Assembly (NCBI GenBank): GCA_963761615.1
Contig: CAVXGU010000003.1
Location: 1,116,001 to 1,180,000 of the forward strand
DNA from: CAVXGU01 sp963761615
Lineage (GTDB): Bacteria; Acidobacteriota; Vicinamibacteria; Vicinamibacterales; CAVVIG01
Length of the DNA stretch: 64,000 nt
Direction: 5' to 3'
Shown here: piece after piece, positions 52,403 through 60,861 of the stretch
How the letters are laid out: each line of letters starts with the position of its first letter
How positions within the stretch are numbered: position 1 is the first letter of the stretch
Translations under genes and position numbers: made by a program
The notes under the pieces: generated by a model
What the model saw: the letters and a program-made list of their open reading frames with translations, nothing else
Databases searched by the model: none
What the model was told of the DNA's origin: nothing

Positions 52403-54157
52403 ATGGCTCCTGCGGGGCGTCGGGCCGCGATCTGGACGGTCGCCCTGGCGTCGGCCTTCGGCTTCCGGCTGGCGTACGGCCTCACGTCCATGTTCTGGAC
52501 GGAGGACGAACGCCAGGTCTTCCTGATCGGCCTCCGATCCTACGCGCGCCGCGAGTGGCCCTTCTTCGGCGCCGACGTCGTCTGGACGCACAGCCGTCTG
52601 CCGGGCGCGCTCCAGGCGATGCTGATTCGGGTGCCGCTCGCCCTGTGGCACGCACCGGAAGCGCCGTTCGTGCTGCTGAACGTGCTGTCGTTCTCCACGA
52701 TCGCGCTGTTCGCCTGGTACTGTCGCAAGCGCCTGCCCGATCTGCCTGCCTGGTTCGTCTGGGGCGGACTGCTGCTCGTGCCCTGGACGCTCAACTTCTC
52801 GACGCACATCGTCAACACGTCCTACATCCTGCCGGGCGCCCTCGTGTTCTTCGTCGGGTTCTTCGAGGCGGCGCCGACGTTCCGGATCGGCGTCCTGCCG
52901 GAGGCGCTGGCCTGGGCGTCGATGGGGGCCGGGCTCGTCTTCCTGATGCAGATCCACATGTCATGGGTCCTGCTGCCCGCCTACGTCGCGTACGCGGCCT
53001 TCGACCGGCGGCGCGCTCCCCGCCGGCTGGTGCCCCTGGCGGCGTTCGTTGCCGGCGCCCTTCCGCCGGCCGGGCTCCTGGCGCCGACGCTGCTGCGCTT
53101 CGGACCGCGGGCCAGCGCGGTCGCCGCCAACGTCCAGATCCGTCCGCAGCCCCCGCAGGAACTGGTCGCGATCGCCGCACGGTTCCTCTCCTTTCCCGCG
53201 CTCGAGATGACGCGCTTCATCGGCCTGGACACCGCCGAGCGCCTGCTCTTCGTCTGGCGGGAGCCGTGGGTGGCGCCGTTTCTCGCCGTCGTGATCGCGG
53301 CGGGGGTCGCCCAGCCGGTCGTGATGGCCGTGATCTGGGTCCGCCCCGGCGATGCCGCGTGGACCCGCATCAAGTGGCTGGCGCTCGCGACCGTCGTGGG
53401 CATCTACGTGAGCTTCTTCTTCTCGGTCCGGGATCCGCTCGCGCACGCCTTCTACGTCGTGTTTCCCGTCGCGGCGCTCTACACCTTCCACGGCTGGCGC
53501 CGGCTGGCCGGACCGCGCCTCTGGCGCGCGGCGCTCGTTGCGCTCGTCTCCTGCGTCGTCGTGCACACGGGCGTGATGATGTGGCAGGGCCCGCGCCGCT
53601 CGCTGTACCGGGACCGGCCGCTCGTCCAGGCCGCCATCGACTTGCCGAACGACCGGCTGCTCGGCGACCGGCGCGAGACGGTCGTCGATCGCGTCGAGCA
53701 TCGACCGCGGCCCGTCGACCGCGTCGATCCGGGTGCATACGCGCGTGCGAAGGCGTCCGACGACCTGGCGCTCGTCACGATCGCCTGGACGCCGGCGGTT
53801 CGCGGAATCGTGTCGGCCTTCGCCCTGACGATCGAGAACCGGGGCCGCGACGCCGCCTATCTCGACATCCGGTTCGTCACCACGTACCGGGACCGGGACG
53901 GACGCGTCGTGGCCCGGCGCGACGGCGTCGTCAAGGAGATACTCGAGCCTGGAGACCGGCGGTCGTGGCGGGATCTCACCGACGGACTCGTGCCCTCGGG
54001 AGCGGTGTCGGCCTCGCTCTCCCTCGTCAGCGCCGAGAAGGCGATTCCCTGGGCGCGGCTTGCCGGTCCCCCCAGCAGCCGGAATCGCGGCGGTTCCCCG
54101 GTGCCAGCGGCCGCGGCCAACGGCGCCGTGCCGTGCTGTCGTTCGACGGCCGAGTGA
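52403..54157 (+). CDS. Polytopic membrane protein, GT-C-like
   Basis: 584 residues with about 10 predicted transmembrane helices (between about 12 and 420) and a soluble C-terminal domain (about 430-584, containing VSAFALTIENRGRDAAYLDI, an Ig-like strand pattern). MFWTEDERQVFLIGLRSYAR in the first large loop resembles the acidic loop of GT-C glycosyltransferases, which use polyprenyl-phosphate sugars. GTG 52322 is an upstream alternative start. It precedes another membrane glycosyltransferase-like gene. Confidence 0.6.
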   Translation: MAPAGRRAAIWTVALASAFGFRLAYGLTSMFWTEDERQVFLIGLRSYARREWPFFGADVVWTHSRLPGALQAMLIRVPLALWHAPEAPFVLLNVLSFSTIALFAWYCRKRLPDLPAWFVWGGLLLVPWTLNFSTHIVNTSYILPGALVFFVGFFEAAPTFRIGVLPEALAWASMGAGLVFLMQIHMSWVLLPAYVAYAAFDRRRAPRRLVPLAAFVAGALPPAGLLAPTLLRFGPRASAVAANVQIRPQPPQELVAIAARFLSFPALEMTRFIGLDTAERLLFVWREPWVAPFLAVVIAAGVAQPVVMAVIWVRPGDAAWTRIKWLALATVVGIYVSFFFSVRDPLAHAFYVVFPVAALYTFHGWRRLAGPRLWRAALVALVSCVVVHTGVMMWQGPRRSLYRDRPLVQAAIDLPNDRLLGDRRETVVDRVEHRPRPVDRVDPGAYARAKASDDLALVTIAWTPAVRGIVSAFALTIENRGRDAAYLDIRFVTTYRDRDGRVVARRDGVVKEILEPGDRRSWRDLTDGLVPSGAVSASLSLVSAEKAIPWARLAGPPSSRNRGGSPVPAAAANGAVPCCRSTAE

Positions 54158-54205
54158 TCGCCACGACGTGGCGACGGGCTATGATCGGGCCGCTTCTCCC
54201 GGAGC

Positions 54206-55606
54206 GTGCGCGTCTCGTCCGGGGGCGGAAGGAAGGGCTTGGAACCACGTCGCGCCGGGCGGACGCTGGCGAGGTTGGCCTTCGGCGCCGTGGTGCTCGC
54301 GGCGGGCATCCTCGTCGCCAGAAACGCCATCCTGTTCTCACGGAATCTGACGACCGATCGGGACGTCCATGTGGGCGTGGAGCCGCTCTACGGCTACGAG
54401 CGGGCGCCGCAGGGCAGCCCCTTCGACAACGGCGGCAAGTGTGGCGCCGACTACGCGTGCCTGTACTTCGCAGCCCGGAACTACGCGGCGACATCGGTCA
54501 TGTACGACGGGAACTCGGACCCGTGGAGACGCCCCGCCTACACGTTTCCGCCGATTCTCATCTTCCTGACCGCGCACACGCTCGCGCGGCCGGACTTTCC
54601 GGCGTCCGTCCTGGCCAGCGATCTCCTGCAGGTCCTGCTGTTCCTGGGCGTCTCGGCATACTTCATGCGGGAGCCGACCGGGTCGAGCCTCGCCGGGATA
54701 GCCGCCTGCTGGACGTTTGCGGGCGTGCTTCTCTTTTGCACGCCCGTCGGACTGACGTGGTTCGAGCGGTCGCAGACGGACCTGTACGTGGCCTCGGCCT
54801 CACTCCTGCTGGTCAAGGGCATGAGGGACGGGTCCACACGCGACTTCGTCGGGGCCGGCCTCGTCGGCAGCCTCAAGTGGTCCGGCTTGCCGTTCGTCGC
54901 CATGGCCGGGATGGTGTACGTCCTCTGGTCTCCGCAGGCACGGCGGCGAAAGATCGCGCTCGTCGGACTGGCTCTCGGCATTCCGCTCCTGATCGCGATC
55001 GTGTTCGGCCACGACGCGTTCGCGTACTTCCACCTGATCATGGAACGAGAGTCGCAGGCGGACGCGGGCTCCGGCGGACTGGCACTCGCGCAACTCCTGC
55101 CGGCCGGTGAGGCCTGGATCGTGGCGTCCAAGGGCCTGCCGTTCGTTCTTCCCGCCGCGCTCCTCGCGCTGGCGCCCCGATGGGCCCGATCGGGACGCGC
55201 GGTGGCGACGTCGGTCGAGATGCTGTGGTGGGGAGCGGCGTCGTACGTGGGCGGCCAGTTCGGGACCTACGCGTTCGCGTACCGACTTGTCGCCTCGCTG
55301 TTCGTCGTCGCGCTCGTCGTCGACGGTCGGCCCATTCTGCTGCGGGATCGCCACTCGAGGTTCTCCGGCGTGGCGCGGGCCGTCGGCCTGGTCTCTCTCG
55401 CGTACACGTTCTACCTGCTGGTGCCGGGGGCGGGCTTCTTCGAGCGATGGCGTCGGAACCCGATCGTCGCGCACACGCGACTGGCCTGGGAGGCGACGGC
55501 GTTCTGGAACCGGCTGATCGGGTACCACCGCGAGGTCGTGCCCCTCGTGACGGTCCTGGCGACCCTGCTCCTGGTCTCTCTTCTCGCGAGGTTGGAACGA
55601 ACTTGA
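54206..55606 (+). CDS. GT87/DUF2029-like polytopic glycosyltransferase candidate
   Basis: 466 residues from GTG 54206. About nine transmembrane helices, beginning with LARLAFGAVVLAAGILVARN, and a first loop with YLYFAARNY-like spacing followed by YTFPPILIFLTAHTLARPDF. The order (short N-helix, a YxY-type loop, PPI segment, many helices) resembles the polyprenyl-phosphate mannosyltransferase family GT87, but identity is unsure. The gene stands alone downstream of the GT-C-like gene. Confidence 0.6.
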   Translation: MRVSSGGGRKGLEPRRAGRTLARLAFGAVVLAAGILVARNAILFSRNLTTDRDVHVGVEPLYGYERAPQGSPFDNGGKCGADYACLYFAARNYAATSVMYDGNSDPWRRPAYTFPPILIFLTAHTLARPDFPASVLASDLLQVLLFLGVSAYFMREPTGSSLAGIAACWTFAGVLLFCTPVGLTWFERSQTDLYVASASLLLVKGMRDGSTRDFVGAGLVGSLKWSGLPFVAMAGMVYVLWSPQARRRKIALVGLALGIPLLIAIVFGHDAFAYFHLIMERESQADAGSGGLALAQLLPAGEAWIVASKGLPFVLPAALLALAPRWARSGRAVATSVEMLWWGAASYVGGQFGTYAFAYRLVASLFVVALVVDGRPILLRDRHSRFSGVARAVGLVSLAYTFYLLVPGAGFFERWRRNPIVAHTRLAWEATAFWNRLIGYHREVVPLVTVLATLLLVSLLARLERT

Positions 55607-55689
55607 CCTATACGCGAACGTGGCGCTGTCGGAGCAAGGCCAACCGGTGTGACGGGGTGTCATATCTGCCACCCTGCGAACCGCCTGCG

Positions 55690-56658
55690 TCAGAAGATGT
55701 CATTGCGCCAGTACAAGACGTCGCAGTCGGAGAGCGGCTTCTCCAAGGCGGCGGATCCGAAGAAGCGCGCCATCAGGACATTCGGCGATTGCTTCGCCGA
55801 GACGATCGCAACCTGTGGAGGCACGAAGCCGGGCGGCAGCCAGCCGCGGATCGTCGCACGACGTTCCGCAGGCTCGCGGGCGATGAGCGCCTGCAATATC
55901 GCGCCGACCCGCGCACCGGCCGGGTCGCGATCGCCGCACTCCTCAATCGACCAGGTGCTGCCGACCACGCTGATGACGACGTAGGCGGCAGCCGTGATGC
56001 CTTCCTCCGCGATGAAGAAGTGCAGCTGGCGTGCGCCGCTGACCCCGAGGCCTGCCAGCAATCGCTTCTTCGTAATCGCGTGGTGAACCAGATCGATGTC
56101 GCGATCGAGGTGGAATCGAAACGGCGCCGCGCGACGCTGACCCATTGCCACGATCGCTGCCAGATCCCGTTCCTCGCCGCCGCGCACCAGCGTCATCGGC
56201 GCACCGTGGCGGTGCGACTGCGCGACGGTGAGTTCGACGTCCGTGGTGGGGATCCTCTCGAAGCCGTGCTGGCCCCACAATGTCGAGTCGCCGTCGGAGA
56301 AGAGCAGAGCCAGCTCATCCCCATCCTGGTGCGCGTCATCGATGAGGTGCTGGACCAGCGCCAGCGCATGGCCGCGGCCGCGGTGGAGGGGGTCTGTGAC
56401 GACCGCACCGAGGCCGCAGACGCGTACGGACCGGCCCTCGACAACACCCGCCAAGCGATACCGTTTGGCGCTCGCCAGCACCTCGGTTCCGTCAACAAGG
56501 GCGAATTGTCGCTCGTGCTTCTGGCACCAATCCATCTTCCGCACCGCGGAGTCAAGCCTGCGGAAGGCTGCCGGGGTCAGCCCGCGGTTCCAGAGCGTGT
56601 ACTGCCCTTCGAGCACACGGTCCAGAATCGCTGCTTCGGCGGGGACAATGGTCAGCAT
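55690..56658 (-). CDS. GNAT-family N-acetyltransferase
   Basis: 322 residues. The acetyl-CoA-binding motif A is CGLGAVVTDPLHRGRGHALALVQHLI in pattern (V..V.P..RGRG.A..L), within residues about 80-110; LWGQHGFERIP follows as motif B. A second domain (about 160-300) carries HFFIAEEGITAAAYVVISVV, resembling another GNAT-like fold, so the chain may have tandem GNAT domains as in Eis-type enzymes. The substrate is unknown. Confidence 0.75.
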   Translation of the reverse strand: MLTIVPAEAAILDRVLEGQYTLWNRGLTPAAFRRLDSAVRKMDWCQKHERQFALVDGTEVLASAKRYRLAGVVEGRSVRVCGLGAVVTDPLHRGRGHALALVQHLIDDAHQDGDELALLFSDGDSTLWGQHGFERIPTTDVELTVAQSHRHGAPMTLVRGGEERDLAAIVAMGQRRAAPFRFHLDRDIDLVHHAITKKRLLAGLGVSGARQLHFFIAEEGITAAAYVVISVVGSTWSIEECGDRDPAGARVGAILQALIAREPAERRATIRGWLPPGFVPPQVAIVSAKQSPNVLMARFFGSAALEKPLSDCDVLYWRNDIF

Positions 56659-56842
56659 CGGGAGCGAAGGCGCCGAATCTCAGTCGGCCGGAATGGCGAC
56701 GGCTGCCGACACCGGGGGCGCTGTTCAGTTGAGGACAGACGCCGCCATCGTGATCGCTCTATCGTCACGCCAGTCGGACGTGCCACAACTCTCCCCGGGC
56801 GCGCGTTCGTGTACTCGTTCACGTCAGTTGGGAGTCGCCTGC

Positions 56843-57277
56843 ATGCATCTTAGACCGCTCCACGACCGCATTCTCGTTCAACGTGTCGACGAAGGCGAAC
56901 AGCGCAGCCGCGGAATCGTCATTCCGGATTCCGCCAAGGAAAAGCCACAGCGGGGCAGAGTGATCGCTGCAGGCAACGGGAAGATGCGCGACGGCGGCGA
57001 CCGCGTCAGGCTCGACGTCAAGGCCGGCGACACGATCCTCTTCGGCAAGTACTCCGGCCAGGAGGTCAAGCTGGACGGCGTGGAGTATCTGATCATGAAG
57101 GAAGACGACGTGCTCGCCGCGATCGGCGGGGACGGTCCTGCCGCGGCCGTCGCGGTCAAGACCCCGGCGGCGAAGGCCGTCACGGCAAAGGACAGGGCCG
57201 TCACGACGAAGGTCAGAGCCGTCACGGCGAAGGCCAGGGCCGTCGCGACGAAGACCCCAGCCAGGAAGAGGCGCTGA
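56843..57277 (+). CDS. groES: GroES co-chaperonin with Lys/Ala-rich C-terminal extension
   Basis: 144 residues; the normal GroES is about 97. Residues 1-95 are a complete GroES: LRPLHDRILVQRVDEGEQRS, the mobile loop (SRGIVIPDSAKEKPQ) with its hydrophobic GIVIP contact, and YSGQEVKLDGVEYLIMKEDD. The last ~45 residues are a repetitive basic tail (TPAAKAVTAKDRAVTTKVRA) unlike GroES. GGGAG precedes ATG 56843. No CIRCE element was found upstream. The truncated GroEL remnant starts one base after its stop. Confidence 0.9.
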   Translation: MHLRPLHDRILVQRVDEGEQRSRGIVIPDSAKEKPQRGRVIAAGNGKMRDGGDRVRLDVKAGDTILFGKYSGQEVKLDGVEYLIMKEDDVLAAIGGDGPAAAVAVKTPAAKAVTAKDRAVTTKVRAVTAKARAVATKTPARKRR

Positions 57278-57278
57278 C

Positions 57279-57452
57279 ATGGCCAGTCTGATGACCTACG
57301 GCGACGCGTCGCGCCAGGCCATTCGCCGCGGAGTCAATGGCCTGGCCGATGCAGTGAAGGTGACACTCGGGCCCAAAGGACGCCCCGTCATCATGGGCCG
57401 ATCATTCGGTTCGCCGGCGAATCGGCTGGAAGCGGCGCCTGTGCTGTTGTGA
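57279..57452 (+). pseudogene. GroEL N-terminal remnant
   Basis: A 57-codon frame starting ATG 57279, one base after the groES stop. It encodes ASRQAIRRGVNGLADAVKVT and then LGPKGRPVIMGRSFGSP, the GroEL N-terminus up to the K..FG.P segment, then diverges (ANRLEAAPVLL) and stops. Over 480 residues that normally follow, including all of the ATPase and apical domains beyond this point, are missing. It therefore cannot make a chaperonin. A functional groEL elsewhere in the genome is expected. Confidence 0.75.
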
Positions 57453-57488
57453 ACACCCCCGGTTCTGACGGCGTGCTAGCCTCAACCG

Positions 57489-57719
57489 ATGAAACCCATC
57501 TCAATCGTCGGCGTGGTGCTGATCGTGCTCGGTGTGGTGGCACTCGTCTATCAGGGCATCACCTACACGAGCCATGACACCGTCATCGACATCGGTCCGA
57601 TTCATGCGACGGCGGATCATGAGAAGACGCTGTGGGTTCCGCCCGTGGTGGGGATTGCGGCCGTCGCTGGTGGCGCCGCGCTGCTCTTCGCCGGCGCGCG
57701 CGGGAAGCGCGCGGCATGA
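57489..57719 (+). CDS. DUF3185-like small membrane protein
   Basis: 76 residues with two transmembrane helices (MKPISIVGVVLIVLGVVALV and WVPPVVGIAAVAGGAALLFA) separated by a short polar loop with an ITYTSHDTVIDIGPIHATAD segment, the DUF3185 pattern. Function unknown; commonly found near stress proteins. Confidence 0.7.
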   Translation: MKPISIVGVVLIVLGVVALVYQGITYTSHDTVIDIGPIHATADHEKTLWVPPVVGIAAVAGGAALLFAGARGKRAA

Positions 57720-58016
57720 GTCGCTCTCGGGAAGGACGCCGACGCCGAGGAAGGCCGTCACGCCCGCGAAAGCCCGAGCCTTCAGTCCAAGGCCTCACTC
57801 GACCTCGATAGGCACCCTCACATCGACGTCTCTCGCGAGCTTCCTGGCCCTTGGTGTCCAGGACGACCGCCGTCCCTGCACCGCCACCTCGGCTGGGCGG
57901 TCGCGACCGATGGTCTGAGGCGGACGGCCAACGACCGGCGTCGGCGACGATGGGGCCTTGCCCGCCACCTTCGCCGCCGAACAACAGGTCGCCGACCGTC
58001 CCGATGGAGCCGGCTC
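57720..58016. other. Gene-poor interval
   Basis: About 300 bases without a supportable gene. Frames here are short or give low-complexity Arg-rich products. On the minus strand a stretch ends RDVDVRVPIEVE but lacks a recognisable start or homology. It may be decayed sequence. Confidence 0.5.
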
Positions 58017-58718
58017 TTACTGCGTCCGCTCTTTGGGCGAGTACCGGTTCAGCAGCTCGATGAGCTTTGCTGCGGACTTGGGTGCGGCTCGACCGGTCGT
58101 GACGATGTCGCGGTTCTCCAGTTTCTTCCCATACAGGGTGGCGTTGTCGTCCAGGTCCTGACGCAGCGTGGCGCCTTCCAGAGCCACGCCCGCGAACAAG
58201 CCCTGCGAGCGCGACCACGACAGGATGTCGGCGTGCATTTGCGCGTCGGTCTGGGCCGTCGCCGTGCGTCCCACGGGGCCTGCGGCGACCGAGCCTTCAG
58301 CGCCCAGCGTGAACTGGCTCGACAACAGCTTGTCCGCGCCCCGATCGCTCATGACCAGCATGATCAAGTCGGTGGAAGAACCGCCGATCTGGAACCCGAC
58401 GCTTCCACCCTCGATGCGGACGGTCCCGGGAGCAGACCAGCCCGGCCGGGTCTTGCGGCGGCAGGAGATGTAGCCTTTTCCGTACTTCCCGCCCACGATG
58501 AACGCAGCGGTCTTGAGGTCCGGAACAATCACGATGCAATGGGCGGCCTCGAGGAGATCCTGGGGGATGCCCTGATCGGGCGCCGCCATGATCTGCGAGA
58601 ACACCGCCGCCGCGTCGTCCAGCCGCTGAGCCGCTTCGTTGTCTGCTGCCTGCACCGGCGACAACGCGATCGTCGTTGCCACGGTCGTCGCCAGAGTCGT
58701 CGCGATAATCCATCTCAC
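58017..58718 (-). CDS. SYLF/Ysc84-domain lipid-binding exported protein
   Basis: 233 residues from GTG 58718 with AAGGA at good spacing upstream. A signal peptide (VRWIIATTLATTVATTIALS, cleavage near VQAAD) is followed by the SYLF domain: EAAHCIVIVPDLKTAAFIVG, GKGYISCRR, GSVGFQIGGSSTDLIMLVMS and EGATLRQDLDDNATLYGKKL. SYLF domains bind phosphoinositides or other anionic lipids in eukaryotes; bacterial roles are unknown. A longer frame to 58778 is open. Confidence 0.85.
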   Translation of the reverse strand: MRWIIATTLATTVATTIALSPVQAADNEAAQRLDDAAAVFSQIMAAPDQGIPQDLLEAAHCIVIVPDLKTAAFIVGGKYGKGYISCRRKTRPGWSAPGTVRIEGGSVGFQIGGSSTDLIMLVMSDRGADKLLSSQFTLGAEGSVAAGPVGRTATAQTDAQMHADILSWSRSQGLFAGVALEGATLRQDLDDNATLYGKKLENRDIVTTGRAAPKSAAKLIELLNRYSPKERTQ

Positions 58719-58916
58719 GTCACACCGTCCTTCTATTGGGAGTGTCCAGTCCTGCAACGTAGCGTACGAGGCGCGCACGCCGATGTTCCGTTTGAGACGC
58801 CGTGAGGCGGAGGGCTTTCTGTGGAAGCTCGCCCGGTCGGACCGGCGGCCGCCAATTCCTGCGCGTAGTCAGAAACAGCCGGGACGGCATGTAATGGATC
58901 TCCTCGGTTGGACGAG

Positions 58917-58952
58917 GCCGCAGGATCGCGGACCATTCCGCGATCCTGCGGC
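58917..58952. other. Perfect 16-bp hairpin in an intergenic region
   Basis: GCCGCAGGATCGCGGA (58917-58932) and its exact reverse complement (58937-58952) flank the loop CCAT. The stem is perfect over 16 base pairs. It lies between the SYLF gene and the 3' end of the YXWGXW-type gene, both on the minus strand. No T tract follows, so it is not a classic terminator; a binding site or transcript-end structure is possible. Confidence 0.65.
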
Positions 58953-58979
58953 ACGAGACCGCTCGGCGGCGATTCGGTG

Positions 58980-59375
58980 CTAGCGACCGCGGTCGTTGCG
59001 GTCGTGCGATGGCGCATTCCGGTTTGCGTCGCGCTGCCTGCTCCGGTCCCAGCGGTGGTCGTGGGTCAGTGTGCCTCGACTGCCTTCCCACTCGCCGTTG
59101 TAGTACTGACCGCCGACGTAGTACGGAGCCACCCAGTACGCACCCTCATAGGGCGGCAGCGTCCAGTAGCCGTTGTGCCATCTGTAGCGCGAGCCCTGGG
59201 GATACCAGTAGCCCTCAACCCACAGGTAGTCGAGTCCGGGCTGGCGCGGCACGCGGTACGCTCGTGGAGCCGGCGGCTCGCCGATGTGAATGCCGAAGGA
59301 AATCTGCGCGTGGGCCGCAGATGCGGTGGTGAGGAGCAAGGTCGCGACGGCAAGTGTGCAAAGGAGTCTTTTCAT
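58980..59375 (-). CDS. Exported YXWGXW-repeat-like protein
   Basis: 131 residues with a signal peptide (MKRLLCTLAVATLLLTTASA). The mature part is Tyr/Trp-rich with repeated YxWxxGYW-type units (LDYLWVEGYWYPQGSRYRWH, NGYWTLPPYEGAYW). Similar short aromatic repeat proteins occur in many Gram-negative envelopes, function unknown. The tail is polar and Asp/Arg/Asn-rich. Confidence 0.75.
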   Translation of the reverse strand: MKRLLCTLAVATLLLTTASAAHAQISFGIHIGEPPAPRAYRVPRQPGLDYLWVEGYWYPQGSRYRWHNGYWTLPPYEGAYWVAPYYVGGQYYNGEWEGSRGTLTHDHRWDRSRQRDANRNAPSHDRNDRGR

Positions 59376-59510
59376 GAAGGAACCCTACGCCCTCGGACGA
59401 CGTGCCGTCTGTCGCGTTTGACACACATCGATCCTCGCCTCGACGACGAGCGTTCCTCGCACGGCGAGAACACGCGGACCGGCCGGCCTCCGGCCCGCCA
59501 GGCGACTCGA

Positions 59511-59873
59511 CTAGTTCCAGTCGGCCTTCTTGATGTTCGCCAGGTCACGGTAGATGGATCGCGCGTCCTCGACGGCCCGCATCTGTTCGAGGTTGGCCGC
59601 GAGGGTCTCGGCCGTGGCGCGCACGGACTCCACGATCGCGTGCCGCGCGTCTTCCGTCGCCCTCCGGGCCTCCTCGGCGGCGTGACGTGCCTCCTCGGCC
59701 GCCGCCCGCGCCGCTTCCGCGGCCTGACGGGCCTGCTCGCGCTCCTGGCGGATTTGATCGAGCGCCTCGCGACGCTGCTCGTGGTCTTCCCGCCCCTCCT
59801 CGGCGACCCGTCTCAGGTGTTCAGCCGCGCGCCGCGACGCCTCGAGCACTGGTTCCGTCGTGTTATCTGCCAT
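59511..59873 (-). CDS. Coiled-coil protein of unknown function
   Basis: 120 residues. The middle (about 20-95) is an Ala/Glu/Arg-rich coiled coil with regular AEEAR-type heptads (QAAEAARAAAEEARHAAEEA). No signal peptide. Such repeats can mimic apolipoprotein or late-embryogenesis-type helices. Unrecognised. Confidence 0.65.
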   Translation of the reverse strand: MADNTTEPVLEASRRAAEHLRRVAEEGREDHEQRREALDQIRQEREQARQAAEAARAAAEEARHAAEEARRATEDARHAIVESVRATAETLAANLEQMRAVEDARSIYRDLANIKKADWN

Positions 59874-60177
59874 GATGCCCCTCTGAGCCAGCCGCATTTC
59901 ACCGAGACGACCCCGGTCATCCGCCAGGGACACGACGGGCCGCCAGCCAGGCCGAGCACGCACACGGCGCCCGCGACGAGTCCCGGTGTTCCTGAACGTT
60001 CGCTAAGACGAAACATGCCACACCGTTCGACCTGGAAGTGTGCACAAGAGGACAGCGGCTGCGGCCGGAGCGGTGGGCGGCCGCGTCGAGCCACCCGGCC
60101 TGTGCGCTTCGGCACATCGGGCGTGTTCCTGGCCCCGCTATGCTCGGACCATCTTGAGGAGCCTGCATGAAGAAGGC
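59874..60177. other. Intergenic interval without a supported gene
   Basis: About 300 bases between the divergent coiled-coil and DUF5658-like genes. I see a possible -10 box TATGCT near 60138 on the plus strand followed by GAGGAG, but no convincing -35, and no protein or RNA gene. Confidence 0.5.
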
Positions 60178-60630
60178 GTGGACGTGGGTGGGCGGCGGCG
60201 TCGTGTTCGCGCGACGATTCGCGTGGCTCGTTCCCTTGTCGCGCTGGCTTGCTGCCTCGCCCTGACCTCGGTCGCAGGCGCACAGCCTCTGGCGCCGGCG
60301 CCGAATTCGTCAGGCTTCGAGCTTCCGCTGACCATCTACTTCTCCTCGGCTGCCCTCGACGTCGCGACGACGGCGATGCAGTGGAACGGCACGCGCGAGT
60401 CGAATCCCCTCGTGGCGTGGGCGGCGCCCATGGGGCCCGGCCCGATGCTCACGATCGGCGAAGGCATGGACGTGCTGCTCGTCTGGACGCTGCACCGGTG
60501 GCTCCACGAGCGGGACCCGGCGCTGCTCCGGGGGATCCTCTATGCCGCGTCGGCTGTTCGCCTGACCATGGGCATCTCCAACTGGCGTCTGAACCAGGAC
60601 ACCGCCCGGCTCATGCGGTCGCCGCGGTGA
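60178..60630 (+). CDS. DUF5658-like exported membrane protein
   Basis: About 150 residues. An Arg-rich N-terminus and a signal-like helix (VARSLVALACCLALTSVAGA) are followed by three hydrophobic segments with a conserved-looking pattern, FELPLTIYFSSAALDVATTA, then RESNPLV and WRLNQDTARL. The arrangement (xxxTxxxxxxG..E.NP) fits the DUF5658 type. The start is uncertain: GTG 60178, 60184 and 60223 are all possible. Confidence 0.6.
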   Translation: MDVGGRRRRVRATIRVARSLVALACCLALTSVAGAQPLAPAPNSSGFELPLTIYFSSAALDVATTAMQWNGTRESNPLVAWAAPMGPGPMLTIGEGMDVLLVWTLHRWLHERDPALLRGILYAASAVRLTMGISNWRLNQDTARLMRSPR

Positions 60631-60861
60631 ACCGCCACCAGCGCCGAGCACGCCGCGCGGCGCCGCGCGGCGGCCGGGAAGACGCTCCTGCGCGATGGGA
60701 CGGTCATCCTGGCGTCGTGTGCCGAACGGTACAGACGGGCATCCGTCGACCGAGCCACGATGCGGTTCCGACTCAGCCGTCCGCGGCAGGGCGTCCACAC
60801 GCGGTCGGCGCCTGCTCGCGGAATCACCTCGATGACCTGTTGCGCGAAGAGGAGACGTCAG

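Noticed and set aside
56659..56842. Search for a CIRCE element or heat-shock promoter before groES
   Set aside because: No TTAGCACTC/GAGTGCTAA pair and no convincing sigma-32-type boxes were found.
57583..58218. Minus-strand frame across the gene-poor interval
   Set aside because: It runs into the SYLF gene in another frame and gives an Arg-rich product with no recognisable domain.
60167..60265. Short ATG frame (MKKAWTWVGGG...) upstream of the DUF5658-like gene
   Set aside because: It has only 32 codons and ends within the next gene; the overlapping frame with the hydrophobic segments is better supported. A leader peptide cannot be excluded.
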